DNA of 10,544 bases, from contig JBBDIO010000296.1 in NCBI GenBank assembly GCA_040880365.1, positions 1-10,544 on the forward strand, in the 5' to 3' direction. Position numbers and translations under genes: made by a program. This document shows, in pieces, positions 1-7,939 of this stretch. The notes under the pieces were generated by a model that saw only the letters and a list, made by a program, of their open reading frames with translations, made no database searches and was not told where the DNA came from. Position 1 is the first letter of the stretch. Each line of letters opens with the position of its first letter. This DNA comes from JBBDIO01 sp040880365 (GTDB taxonomy: Bacteria > Chloroflexota > Anaerolineae > Caldilineales > Caldilineaceae).

Positions 1-1
1 C

Positions 2-2461
2 AACAGCCGCTTTGAAAGCATCCAGCGCGGCGTGGTGGATCTGCGCGATCTGGTCTACTATGCCTCCCTGTGCGGACTCTTTCTCGCGCTCAATATTCTG
101 GCGCTCGATATGAAACGCTGGAACGCCGCGCCCGCTACCGCACGCTACCGACGCGTTGCCCTGCTCACCGTGGGCCTGATCGCGGCCAACCTGCTCGTGC
201 TGAATATCTGGCTGGCGCCCGTTGTGGGCGCACGGCTCGACCTCACCGCCCAAAAGGAATACACGCTTTCGCCGCCCACGCGCGATCTGGTTGCCACGCT
301 CCAGGAGCCATTGCTGATTCGCGGGCATTTCAGCAGCCGTACCCACCCCCTGCTCGCGCCCCTGGTGCCCCGCATCGCCGACACCCTGCGCGAATACGAA
401 GCTGCATCCCAGGGCATGATCCGTGTAGAAATCGTAGACCCGGCCCAGGATCCCGAACTCGAAGCCGAAGCCGCCCAGACTTACGGGATTCGCCCCACGC
501 CCTTCCAGATTGCCGACCGCTACGAATCCGCAGTCGTCAATGCCTATTTCGACATTCTGGTGCGCTATGGCGACCAAAGCGAAGTGCTCAACTTCCAGGA
601 CCTCATCGAAGTCGAAGCCTTCCGCGATGGCGAGATTGACGTACGCCTGCGCAATCTGGAATACGATCTCACACGCGCTATCCAGCGCACCGTCTACGGG
701 TTCCAGGACCTCAACAGCATACTGGCCTCGCTACCCGCAGCGGCGCGCATCACGCTCTATTCCACCGCCGCCACCTTGCCGCCCGATTTGGTCGAAACCG
801 AGCAGACCGTGCGCCGCGTGGCCCAGGCCATTGCCGACGAGGCAAGTACAAGCGGATCGAATGCAGCAGGAACGGCCGCGCCGCTTACTTTCTCTGTCAT
901 CGATCCCGATGATCCGACCGCGCCCGTCAACCGCCAGGAATTGAACGAAGTCTATGGTTTGCAGCCATTCATGGTCTCGCTCTTCAGCGATGAGACCTTT
1001 TATTTCCATCTGGTCATCGAGCTGGAAGCCACGCGCCCACCAGAAGGGAACACAGAACAAGCCGCCACGGCTGCCCGCGATGCCCAGATACTCTATCCCA
1101 CCGCCGGGATTACCGAAGGCGAGCTACACAATCTCCTCGAAAGCGGCCTGCAACGTTTCTCATCCGGTTTTCTCCAGGTCGTCGGAATCTGGCAGCCCCC
1201 CGTGGAACCCGACCCCGCGCTGGCCCAAATGGGCCAGAATCAACCACCGGCCTTCGCCACCTGGGATGCCCTCGGCCAGATTCTGCAAGAAGACTACGAG
1301 GTGCGCCGCGCCGATCTGAGCACAGGCCGCATTGCGCCCGATATCGACGTCCTGCTCCTCATTGCGCCCCAGAATCTCACCGATGTCGAACGCTATGCCA
1401 TCGACCAGTTTCTCATGCGCGGCGGCGCAGTGGTCGCAGCGGTTGCCAATTTCCAGCCCATCGCCGATCCGTTCACCGGGCAGCTCACCCTCGAGCCGAC
1501 TACCACCGGCATCGACGATATGCTGGCGCACTACGGCGTCACCGTTGCGCCCACGCTCGTTCTCGATCCCCAGAACGAACCATTTCCCGTCGCGGTCAAT
1601 CGCGATGTGGGCGGCTACACAGTGCAAGAGATCCAGTCCCTCAACTACCCCTATTTTGTCGATGTTCGCAGCGACGGCATGAACGCCAACAGCGCACTGG
1701 CTGCCAATCTGCCCGCCATCACGCTCAACTGGGTGTCGCCCGTCGCCCTGGATGCCGAACGCACGGCAACGCTGGAAACCGCCACCCTGCTCAATTCCAC
1801 GCCTGCCGCGTGGACCAGCGCCAGCCTGGACATTCAGCCCAATACAGAACTCTACCCCGAACAGGGCTTCGCCATCAGCGGTGAACAGCAGAGCTATCCC
1901 CTGGCCGTTTCGCTCATGGGCACGTTTGAAAGCTATTTCACCGACCCGGCCCGCGTGCCTGCCCTGGGAGAAAGCGAAAGTAGCGCAGAAAGCCCAACCA
2001 GCCCCGCGGCCACAATCCAGCGCTCGCCCAACGCCGCGCGCCTGGTAGTGGTCGGCAGCGCACATTTTCTCAATGACACCGTCTTTACCATTTCGTCACA
2101 GATTGCGCCGGATCGCTATCTCAACAGCTTGCGCTTTGTGCAAAATGCCGTGGATTGGGCCGTGGAAGACCTGGACCTGCTCAGTATCCGGGCGCGCGGC
2201 GCGTATGCCCGGCTCCTGCGTCCGCTGGCTAACGGTGAAGAAACCTTCTGGGAGCTATTCAACTATGGCTTCGCGGTGGCGGGGCTGATTGTTATCGGCC
2301 TCACCTGGGCCAATTTCCGGCGCAGCGAGCAACCCATGACCCTCACACCCCGGCGCGCCGCGTCCGATGCATCGCCCGAAATGTCGCCCGATTCGCCCCC
2401 AGATTCGTCCACGGATTCACCCCCTGCCCCAAAACCAGAGGTGACTCATGACAACGCATAA
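2..2461 (+). CDS. GldF-GldG-type ABC transporter membrane/auxiliary protein, 5' partial
   Basis: This is probably the membrane and auxiliary component of a gliding-type ABC-2 exporter. The reading frame is open from the window's left edge, and the in-frame GTG at 32 is probably not the start. The first residues (FESIQRGVVDLRDLVYY) resemble the end of the last periplasmic loop and last helix of a GldF-like permease, so the gene very likely begins upstream. Counting from nt 2, a hydrophobic segment lies at about 17-36 and another at 52-72. The typical GldG entry LDLTAQKEYTLSPPT follows at 79-93, then a long extracytoplasmic ABC_transp_aux region. A last helix sits at about 755-774, followed by a Ser/Pro/Asp-rich cytoplasmic tail. 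The gene overlaps the DUF4340 gene by 14 bp, which suggests translational coupling. The exported substrate is unknown. Family assignment is good; the permease fusion is inferred from the edge sequence. Confidence 0.82.
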   Translation, partial: NSRFESIQRGVVDLRDLVYYASLCGLFLALNILALDMKRWNAAPATARYRRVALLTVGLIAANLLVLNIWLAPVVGARLDLTAQKEYTLSPPTRDLVATLQEPLLIRGHFSSRTHPLLAPLVPRIADTLREYEAASQGMIRVEIVDPAQDPELEAEAAQTYGIRPTPFQIADRYESAVVNAYFDILVRYGDQSEVLNFQDLIEVEAFRDGEIDVRLRNLEYDLTRAIQRTVYGFQDLNSILASLPAAARITLYSTAATLPPDLVETEQTVRRVAQAIADEASTSGSNAAGTAAPLTFSVIDPDDPTAPVNRQELNEVYGLQPFMVSLFSDETFYFHLVIELEATRPPEGNTEQAATAARDAQILYPTAGITEGELHNLLESGLQRFSSGFLQVVGIWQPPVEPDPALAQMGQNQPPAFATWDALGQILQEDYEVRRADLSTGRIAPDIDVLLLIAPQNLTDVERYAIDQFLMRGGAVVAAVANFQPIADPFTGQLTLEPTTTGIDDMLAHYGVTVAPTLVLDPQNEPFPVAVNRDVGGYTVQEIQSLNYPYFVDVRSDGMNANSALAANLPAITLNWVSPVALDAERTATLETATLLNSTPAAWTSASLDIQPNTELYPEQGFAISGEQQSYPLAVSLMGTFESYFTDPARVPALGESESSAESPTSPAATIQRSPNAARLVVVGSAHFLNDTVFTISSQIAPDRYLNSLRFVQNAVDWAVEDLDLLSIRARGAYARLLRPLANGEETFWELFNYGFAVAGLIVIGLTWANFRRSEQPMTLTPRRAASDASPEMSPDSPPDSSTDSPPAPKPEVTHDNA

Positions 2462-3644
2462 GTTCACATCCACGCCCGGCCGCGAGATCCAGATCGGGCA
2501 AAACCGACTGCGCCAACCGGCCATTTGGCTTGGCCTGTTGCTGGTGGGACAACTGCTCCTGGTCGCCATTGCCTATTGGCCGTCCGGGCCTGTCGCCGCC
2601 ATCGGCGGGCCACTGCTGCCCGATCTGGATCCCGCGGCCGTCCAGCAGATCCAGATCGAAGGCCCCGACAATCAGTCGGTGACCCTGGTACGCGCCGCCA
2701 CCGGCTGGGCCGTTGCCGAAACCGACGACTATCCGGCCACACACACCAAAATTGACGAACTGCTTGGCAACCTTGCCGCGGCAAATACCAACCGGCTGGT
2801 CACCCAAACCGCCACCAGCCACAGCCGGCTCCAGGTGGCCGCCGACAATTTCAATCGCCGCATCACGTTGACCACCGGCGACGATGCCACACACGTTGTC
2901 TATCTGGGCATCGCGGCGGGCGGCGCGGCCACCCACGTGCGCACCGGCGACGCCGATACTGTCTACCTCTCCGGGCAACTCGCCCCCTGGGAACTCGAAC
3001 CGTTTCTCAGCGGCTGGGTCAACACCCGCTACGTGACCCTATCCGCCGACACGGTCACAGGCCTGCGTCTGGAAACCCGCGCGGGCACCCTGACACTGGA
3101 ACGCACGCTTGCCGGAAGCTGGCAAGCCGCGCCTGCATCTGATGACGCGAGCGCAGAACCAGAATCAATGCTGGATGCCGCGGCGGTCGATAGCCTGCTT
3201 AGCCGGCTCACCTTCCTCAGCTTCCAGGATGTGCTGGGCCAGACCCCACCCGTGGATTTTGCCACCCAGCCGCCCACGGTGCGGGTCGAGCTTACTGTGC
3301 AATCTACGGATGCAGAAAGCCGCGAAGACACCCCTGAAGATGGCAGATCTGAAGATGCCACGCCGGAAGATGACGCGTCCGCGGCGACGCGCACGGTTGT
3401 CCTGGAAATTGCGCCCCTGCCTTCCGCCGAATCTACAACCGAATCCACAGCCGAGGCCGAAACTTATTTCGTCAAATCTTCCGAATCCGATTATTATGTG
3501 ACTGTAGGGTCGCAAACAGTAGACGCACTGGCCGACCTGATGCTGGATGATCTGCTGGGCGACACCGCCACACCGGGCCAACCCGACGCGCCAATCCAGC
3601 CCAATGCGCCCCCGCCAGAGAGCATTTCGCCGGACGAGAACTAG
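2448..3644 (+). CDS. DUF4340 domain-containing membrane-anchored protein
   Basis: This 398-residue protein is probably anchored by one N-terminal helix (about residues 25-43) with its bulk outside the membrane. The order of elements fits DUF4340: an anchor, a beta-rich unit beginning with a V-x-Q-I-x-I strand near 64-70, a GWAVAE strand near 86-91 and a KIDELLGNL helix near 101-109. DUF4340 proteins are commonly encoded right after GldG-type genes and are thought to be accessory to that transporter; their biochemical function is not established. An acidic low-complexity insert at about 286-313 and a Pro-rich C-terminus (371-398) are probably disordered. The ATG at 2448 overlaps the upstream gene and has AGAGGTGA just before it, which supports this start. 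It is probably co-transcribed with the upstream gene. Confidence 0.8.
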   Translation: MTTHKFTSTPGREIQIGQNRLRQPAIWLGLLLVGQLLLVAIAYWPSGPVAAIGGPLLPDLDPAAVQQIQIEGPDNQSVTLVRAATGWAVAETDDYPATHTKIDELLGNLAAANTNRLVTQTATSHSRLQVAADNFNRRITLTTGDDATHVVYLGIAAGGAATHVRTGDADTVYLSGQLAPWELEPFLSGWVNTRYVTLSADTVTGLRLETRAGTLTLERTLAGSWQAAPASDDASAEPESMLDAAAVDSLLSRLTFLSFQDVLGQTPPVDFATQPPTVRVELTVQSTDAESREDTPEDGRSEDATPEDDASAATRTVVLEIAPLPSAESTTESTAEAETYFVKSSESDYYVTVGSQTVDALADLMLDDLLGDTATPGQPDAPIQPNAPPPESISPDEN

Positions 3645-3669
3645 CCCGACCGCCTTTGGGCGCGCAGGA

Positions 3670-3689
3670 ACACGTCAGCACACGTCAGC
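3670..3689. repeat. Perfect 10-bp tandem repeat (ACACGTCAGC x2)
   Basis: Two exact, adjacent copies of ACACGTCAGC lie at 3670-3679 and 3680-3689. They sit in the 90-bp gap between the DUF4340 stop and the PrsW start. A 10-bp period is about one helical turn, so the copies would present the same face of the DNA, as protein-binding direct repeats often do. No convincing promoter hexamers are visible beside them, and a chance duplication is possible. Confidence 0.6.
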
Positions 3690-3734
3690 GCAGTTTGAAC
3701 ATCAACCCACCCCATCACCCAGTCAGGATTGCAC

Positions 3735-4697
3735 ATGGATTGGATAGTCGCGCTCATCTTCAGCGTAGCGGCCGCGGTTGTGCCCACGCTGGTCTACGTG
3801 TTCATCTTCTATTGGGCCGATCGCTATGAGCGCGAGCCGCGCTTTTTGCTGGCTGTGGCCTTTTTATGGGGTGCAGTGCCCGCCATCATCGTCAGCCTCA
3901 TCAGCCAAATCGTGCTAGGCATTCCCCTGGGTGACCCCAACGACGGCCTCGCCAACAATCTGGCAATGGGCGTGCTCATCGCCCCCATCACCGAAGAAAT
4001 CTTCAAAGCGGCCGCGCTCTATCTGATCTACCGCTGGCGACGCCACGAATTCGACGGCGTGCTGGATGGCCTGCTCTATGGCGCGCTGGTGGGTTTTGGC
4101 TTTGCCATGACTGAAAATTTTCTCTACTTCGTGGGCGCCTATGGGGAAGGGGGATTTGGAGAGCTTACCGTCGTGGTCATTCTGCGTGCCGTCATCTTTG
4201 GGCTGAATCACGCCTTCTATACCGGCCTCATCGGGATCGGCTTTGGCCTCGCCCGCACCACACCCCGCCCTGCCATGCGCAAAGTATGGCCCATACTCGG
4301 TCTGCTGGCAGGCATTCTTGTCCACGCCATCCACAACCTCAGCGTCAGCATCACCGAGATTTTCCCGTTCAGCTTTCTGGTGAGTCTGCTGCTGGCGGGG
4401 TCAGGTCTTCTGCTTATCTTCCTGGTGATCCTGCTTTCCTGGCAGCACGAACGCAAGATCATCCGTACCGAGCTGGCGGGCGAACTGGGCGTCGTGCTTT
4501 CCGCCGACGAGCTGGAGACGCTCCTGGGCAAATGGCGGCAACCGATTTCCCGCAAAGCCCCCGGCACGCAGCGCCGCCAACAGTTGGCCCAGTTGGCCCT
4601 GCGCAAGCATCGTCTGCGCCGGGTAGGTACCGCACGCGAGCCGCACCTCACCGCCGAAATTGACCGGCTGCGCCAGGCACTCTCGCAACTGGCCTGA
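3735..4697 (+). CDS. PrsW-family intramembrane metalloprotease
   Basis: This polytopic membrane protein of 320 residues belongs to the PrsW (CAAX-protease superfamily) group, whose best-known member cleaves an anti-sigma factor in Bacillus. Visible family motifs are YEREPR at 31-36 after the first helix, EEIFK at 87-91 (EExxK), FDGVLDGLLYGALVGFGFAMTEN around 106-128 with Glu127, His159 in the FGLNHAF helix, and HAIHN at 197-201. These supply the expected Glu and His residues. After the last helix (about 213-235) comes a charged, helical cytoplasmic tail of roughly 85 residues. The ATG at 3735 is preferred over an in-frame TTG at 3729 because an AGG lies 7 nt before the ATG. The substrate is unknown. 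An ECF sigma/anti-sigma pair is encoded 2 kb away on the other strand, which makes that anti-sigma factor a tempting but unproven candidate. Confidence 0.88.
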   Translation: MDWIVALIFSVAAAVVPTLVYVFIFYWADRYEREPRFLLAVAFLWGAVPAIIVSLISQIVLGIPLGDPNDGLANNLAMGVLIAPITEEIFKAAALYLIYRWRRHEFDGVLDGLLYGALVGFGFAMTENFLYFVGAYGEGGFGELTVVVILRAVIFGLNHAFYTGLIGIGFGLARTTPRPAMRKVWPILGLLAGILVHAIHNLSVSITEIFPFSFLVSLLLAGSGLLLIFLVILLSWQHERKIIRTELAGELGVVLSADELETLLGKWRQPISRKAPGTQRRQQLAQLALRKHRLRRVGTAREPHLTAEIDRLRQALSQLA

Positions 4698-4728
4698 GTG
4701 CATCTCATCATTGTTAGCTCGCCACAGT

Positions 4729-4751
4729 AAAAACGGCATCACCACACCGCC
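4729..4751 (-). terminator. Possible weak intrinsic terminator after the bactofilin-like gene
   Basis: On the minus strand, immediately after the TGA at 4755-4753, GGCG can pair with TGCC (one G-U) around a 9-nt loop. One G and then TTTTT follow. The position is right for a terminator of the leftward operon and the T run is good, but the stem is only 4 bp. It lies in the 55-bp convergent gap with the PrsW gene. Confidence 0.3.
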
Positions 4752-4752
4752 T

Positions 4753-6282
4753 TCAGTCGGCCGCGGCCTTCGCCTGCTCAACAATTTCGCTGCGTTGCAC
4801 GCGCGTGGCCGACCAACCCACGATTTCACCGATTTCCGCATAGCTAAGCGCCGCCAACTGCGCATACGTGCGAATACCGGCATCTTTCAAACGCCCATCG
4901 ATGACCGGCCCCACGCCCTTAAGTTGCATAAAATCATCTTCTGTCGCAACGGTGTCGGGTTCAACAGCTACGGACTCACTATCAGCAGGCACATCACCGG
5001 CGCTTTCCCCCACAGCGTCAATATCTGCGAGTGGTCCGCCTTCCCAAATCATCCGTGCGATTTGTTTCTCCACCTGTTCTGGCAAAATCGCTCCAGCCTG
5101 GGCACCCGCAGCTCCATCTGCAACCGGTGTCACGCTGTCAGCCGAAACGGGTTCGACGGGTTGCGAATCCACCACTTTGCCTGTGCGCTTCGGCTTGAGC
5201 ACACGCATCACCCAGGGCAGCAACACGGCCCCCGCGCCAAACGATGCCACAAAGAGCAAAACCGTTCCACCCATAAAGCGGAAGACCCCGCCAAAGGCCC
5301 ACAACAGGGCAAAGCCCCCCGTGATCAACACGGCTCCCGCGCCGGCCCACATCCAGCTTTCCATGGGGCGCACGGTGTAGCTTTCCAGGCGTGCGCCCAC
5401 CATTTGGGCAAGCGCAGCCCACCCCAACAGGTTCATCGCCAGCAACACCAACATGGGCGCCAGGGCAATGGGCAACAGGCAGACTGTCGCCGCCAGCAAT
5501 CCACCCAAAAAGACCAGAATCAGATTGGAGGCGAGGCCGACCACAAAGCTCATGGCCGATTTTTCCACCATGCGTTTGCGCACAGTAGCGACCGCATCGG
5601 GGCGCACATGCACTGTCAGCCCCACCACCACCGCCACAAACGCAGTGAAGAGGAGCGCACCCAATAGGCGTACCAGTAACATCCCCACCCATTGAATTAC
5701 GATCAAGGGACCCGAAACCGCAGCATCCGTTGCGCGGGGGCCGCCATCACGAAATCCAAAGCCAAACGGCGTGGGCACCTGCGGCGGCGTCAATCCCAGA
5801 TTGGGACCTTCCAACACGCGTCCGCCTACGGTGGCCCCCGGTGCTCGGGCAATTTCGCCCGCCAGCACGTTAATATCGCCGCCCACGCGCGCCGCATCGC
5901 GCAGCGTGGCATCGCCACTCCACAAGGCCAGGTTGCCGTCAATAGTCCCACTCACCGTGATATCGCCGCTAAACAGGTCCACGTTGCCGCCAACCGTGCC
6001 CCCCGGCTCAATATCCACATCACCGTTGAACACAACCAGATTGCCTGTGATCCGGCCTTCCGGCTCGATCCAGACATCACCATCATAGACAACTGTGTCC
6101 CCGGCGATCACCTGACCGCTCTCCACGCGCAAATCGCCCTGAAAAAGCCGATTCGACTGCGCCAACGCGGTCTGGCTCGGCAAGGCCAGCCCCAGCAGAC
6201 TCAGGCAGACCACAACCATCGCCATACCCATCAGCCAGGCCCGACGCGGTCGCCCACGCATTAATTTCTGCTTCATGTCCAT
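4753..6282 (-). CDS. Exported bactofilin-like (polymer-forming) repeat protein with membrane segments and helix-hairpin-helix tail
   Basis: The product has 509 residues. A Lys/Arg-rich N-terminus and hydrophobic core end in ALA-Q, a good signal peptide with cleavage after about residue 41. Five repeats of about 19 residues follow at about 62-155, each with a GD or GE and most ending in a turn such as GGTVGGN. This pattern is typical of the beta-helix of polymer-forming (bactofilin/DUF583) domains, here predicted outside the cytoplasm. Four or five membrane helices occupy about 192-357. An acidic linker leads to a helix-hairpin-helix-like domain at 451-507 (LKGVGPVIDGRL). The ATG at 6282 is chosen because AGG lies 6 nt upstream; an ATG at 6276 and an upstream in-frame start at 6327 are alternatives. 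It is last in the sigma/anti-sigma cluster, 98 bp after the anti-sigma gene, so it is plausibly an effector or sensor of that system. The exact function is unknown. Confidence 0.75.
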   Translation of the reverse strand: MDMKQKLMRGRPRRAWLMGMAMVVVCLSLLGLALPSQTALAQSNRLFQGDLRVESGQVIAGDTVVYDGDVWIEPEGRITGNLVVFNGDVDIEPGGTVGGNVDLFSGDITVSGTIDGNLALWSGDATLRDAARVGGDINVLAGEIARAPGATVGGRVLEGPNLGLTPPQVPTPFGFGFRDGGPRATDAAVSGPLIVIQWVGMLLVRLLGALLFTAFVAVVVGLTVHVRPDAVATVRKRMVEKSAMSFVVGLASNLILVFLGGLLAATVCLLPIALAPMLVLLAMNLLGWAALAQMVGARLESYTVRPMESWMWAGAGAVLITGGFALLWAFGGVFRFMGGTVLLFVASFGAGAVLLPWVMRVLKPKRTGKVVDSQPVEPVSADSVTPVADGAAGAQAGAILPEQVEKQIARMIWEGGPLADIDAVGESAGDVPADSESVAVEPDTVATEDDFMQLKGVGPVIDGRLKDAGIRTYAQLAALSYAEIGEIVGWSATRVQRSEIVEQAKAAAD

Positions 6283-6380
6283 TGCTTGCCTACTCGCCTT
6301 CTCTGGTTGTCCTATTGCTATCTGCACAGCCGGTTATTTCTCGGTTCGGTGCCGGCTGCCTGCCAACTGTAGTCAACGTT

Positions 6381-7013
6381 TCAGCCACCCAGCGACGGCG
6401 CATCGCCATCAAGGCGCGTCGAACGGCGCAGCCATACGCCCCACAGCCCCAACATTGTTGCGGCAGCCGTGCAGTAGATCAATACGATAGCACGCGCTTG
6501 CGCCGTTGCCAACAGCGCGCCTGCCGACCGCAGCGCCGAATCGACAAACCCGGCCATCACCGACCACCAGAGCAAAGCCGTCTGTCCAAATTCGCCCCCA
6601 AATTCGCCCAGCCCCGCCATCTGGCTCGAAGAGAACAACGCAACCAGGCCCAACACGCCCACCAGGCCAGTACCCAACAGCAACAGCGCAGCCAGACCAA
6701 TCGCGCTGCCCAGCCACAGCCGCTTGCGGCGTTCCTGCCAGGCAATCTGCTGCATCACATTGGCCGAAAATTGGGCGGGCGGCGTAACCCGCGGCGCGGC
6801 CGTCAACCGGCTGTCCACTGCTTGCCACAACGCCCAAGTCGCCGCAGGCTCAGGCACATCGACCGTCGCTGCCTGTTCCAGCATCTGCTCAAAACGCCGA
6901 GCCGCTTCCGGGGTCAACTGATCGTCCAGCGCCAGCGACATCAACGTCTCGAACGTTTTCTCGTCGAATCCCGTATCATTTGCCATCGCCACCACTGTCC
7001 CGTGTTTGCTCAT
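6381..7013 (-). CDS. Putative membrane-bound anti-sigma factor
   Basis: This protein of 210 residues has an acidic, helical N-terminal half (about 15-98) that is probably cytoplasmic. A strong membrane helix lies at about 99-127, a weaker hydrophobic stretch at 144-168 and a last helix at about 173-195. The gene lies directly downstream of an ECF sigma gene. The N-terminus (DEKTFETLMSLALDDQLTPEAARRFEQML) resembles the anti-sigma helical domain that holds ECF sigma factors inactive at the membrane. The usual HxxxCxxC zinc motif is absent; the only Cys is in the last helix. The ATG at 7013 is chosen because AAGGTGA lies 5 nt before it. A GTG at 7022 and an ATG at 6986 are alternatives. The role is inferred mainly from position and topology. 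Confidence 0.72.
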   Translation of the reverse strand: MSKHGTVVAMANDTGFDEKTFETLMSLALDDQLTPEAARRFEQMLEQAATVDVPEPAATWALWQAVDSRLTAAPRVTPPAQFSANVMQQIAWQERRKRLWLGSAIGLAALLLLGTGLVGVLGLVALFSSSQMAGLGEFGGEFGQTALLWWSVMAGFVDSALRSAGALLATAQARAIVLIYCTAAATMLGLWGVWLRRSTRLDGDAPSLGG

Positions 7014-7116
7014 CTCATTCACCTTGTTCCACCATCAACCGTCCAACCCACATATATGTTCAGCAGCCAATCCGCACTGCATCTGAATCGCCTCAATATA
7101 GCTGCGCGCTGTCCCA

Positions 7117-7779
7117 CTAGCCGCGTGCCGGTGTGGCAAACCGCAATCTTGCCGCGCTGCCTGCCATGCCTGGCCCGTGCTGCGCACCCGACCGCGCCTC
7201 CGCAGCCGCGCCGACGCCGGAGATTTGCGCGGCTTCGTTTGTGCGCACCAGCTGCGCCAACTGTTGGCGTGCCCGAAACAAACGGCTCTTCACCGCCGCC
7301 ACCGTCAATTGCATCGTCTGGGCAATTTCTTCATAGCTATACTCTTCCCAGTAGCGCAATACCAGCGGCGTCCGATAGTCGGGTTCCAATCGAGAAATCA
7401 ATTCCTGAATCTCACCGCTTTGCTCGGTGCGCAACGCGGCCGGTTCGGGCAGAGGCGCATCGCTCTGCAAATTTTCCAATACCGGGTTGTCGTCGATGGA
7501 AACAAAAACCGCCCGCCGCTTGCGCAGCCGATCAATACAGTGGTTGTTGGCAATCGCAAACACCCACGTACTGAATTTATGGCTGGGATTATATTTTTCC
7601 AAATTGGCATAGGCGCGCAAAAATGTCTCCTGCGCGGCATCTTCTGCCTCTTGAGGATTGCCCAACATGCGATACGTAAGGTTATACACAGGTCGTTCAT
7701 AGGCGCGCACCAGATTGCCAAAAGCACGCTGATCGCCCTGCCGTGCGGCCTCGACCCATTCTGCTTCGTCGTTCGTCAT
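7117..7779 (-). CDS. ECF-type RNA polymerase sigma factor (RpoE/SigW-like)
   Basis: This 220-residue sigma70-family protein of the extracytoplasmic-function group directs RNA polymerase to envelope-stress type promoters. Region 2 spans about 12-83 and includes DAAQETFLRAYANL (47-60) and FSTWVFAIANNHCIDRLRKR (69-88). Region 4 spans about 122-178, with LRYWEEYSYEEIAQTM and a helix-turn-helix ending VAAVKSRLFRARQQL. Region 3 is absent, as in all ECF factors. The ATG at 7779 is preferred because AGGA lies 9 nt upstream; the in-frame ATG at 7788 would have that AGGA touching it. About 40 residues of Gly/Ala/Arg-rich sequence follow region 4 (180-220), longer than usual. It heads the leftward operon with the anti-sigma and bactofilin-like genes, and a SigW-like promoter lies upstream. 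Confidence 0.93.
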   Translation of the reverse strand: MTNDEAEWVEAARQGDQRAFGNLVRAYERPVYNLTYRMLGNPQEAEDAAQETFLRAYANLEKYNPSHKFSTWVFAIANNHCIDRLRKRRAVFVSIDDNPVLENLQSDAPLPEPAALRTEQSGEIQELISRLEPDYRTPLVLRYWEEYSYEEIAQTMQLTVAAVKSRLFRARQQLAQLVRTNEAAQISGVGAAAEARSGAQHGPGMAGSAARLRFATPARG

Positions 7780-7888
7780 TGCCTGCATTCCTGCCCAAGC
7801 GTTCGGTAAATCTCTGGCGACCGCCACTGGCCCCGGCACCGGCGCGCTTGCCGCGCACGGCCCAACACCAGACGGTTTCACAATTTAC

Positions 7889-7914
7889 TACGCAGACCGC
7901 GCAAAAAAGTTGCA
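7889..7914 (-). promoter_or_regulatory. SigW-type ECF promoter candidate for the sigma operon
   Basis: Read on the minus strand, TGCAAC (7914-7909) is followed by exactly 16 nt (7908-7893) and CGTA (7892-7889). The Bacillus SigW-type consensus is TGAAAC-N16-CGTA, so 9 of 10 positions match with exact spacing. A T run directly follows the -35, as is common in ECF promoters. Transcription would begin near 7882, giving a leader of about 100 nt before the sigma start at 7779. This implies autoregulation, which is usual for ECF genes. Confidence 0.6.
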
Positions 7915-7939
7915 CAAATTTCATCCTACCACAATCTTT

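Noticed and set aside
1160..2065. 301-codon open frame on the minus strand
   Set aside because: It is antisense to the GldG domain and has no recognisable motif; it mirrors the codon bias of the real gene.
3641..3662. Possible terminator after the DUF4340 gene (GCCC/GGGC)
   Set aside because: The stem is only 4 bp and no T run follows.
4660..5667. 335-codon open frame on the plus strand
   Set aside because: It overlaps the end of the PrsW gene and is antisense to the bactofilin-like gene. Its composition is unnatural (many His, Gln and Arg).
6378..6383. TGAAAC on the minus strand overlapping the anti-sigma stop, as a second ECF promoter for the bactofilin-like gene
   Set aside because: The -35 box is perfect, but no CGTA lies at 15-17 nt, so no promoter can be claimed.
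7014..7116. 103-bp gap between the sigma and anti-sigma genes as a separate promoter region
   Set aside because: It contains AT-rich patches (TATATG, CTATATTG), but no pair of hexamers at acceptable spacing is visible.
6282..7574. 430-codon open frame on the plus strand
   Set aside because: It lies antisense to the anti-sigma and sigma genes. Its translation is rich in His, Arg, Gln and Pro and lacks domain structure.
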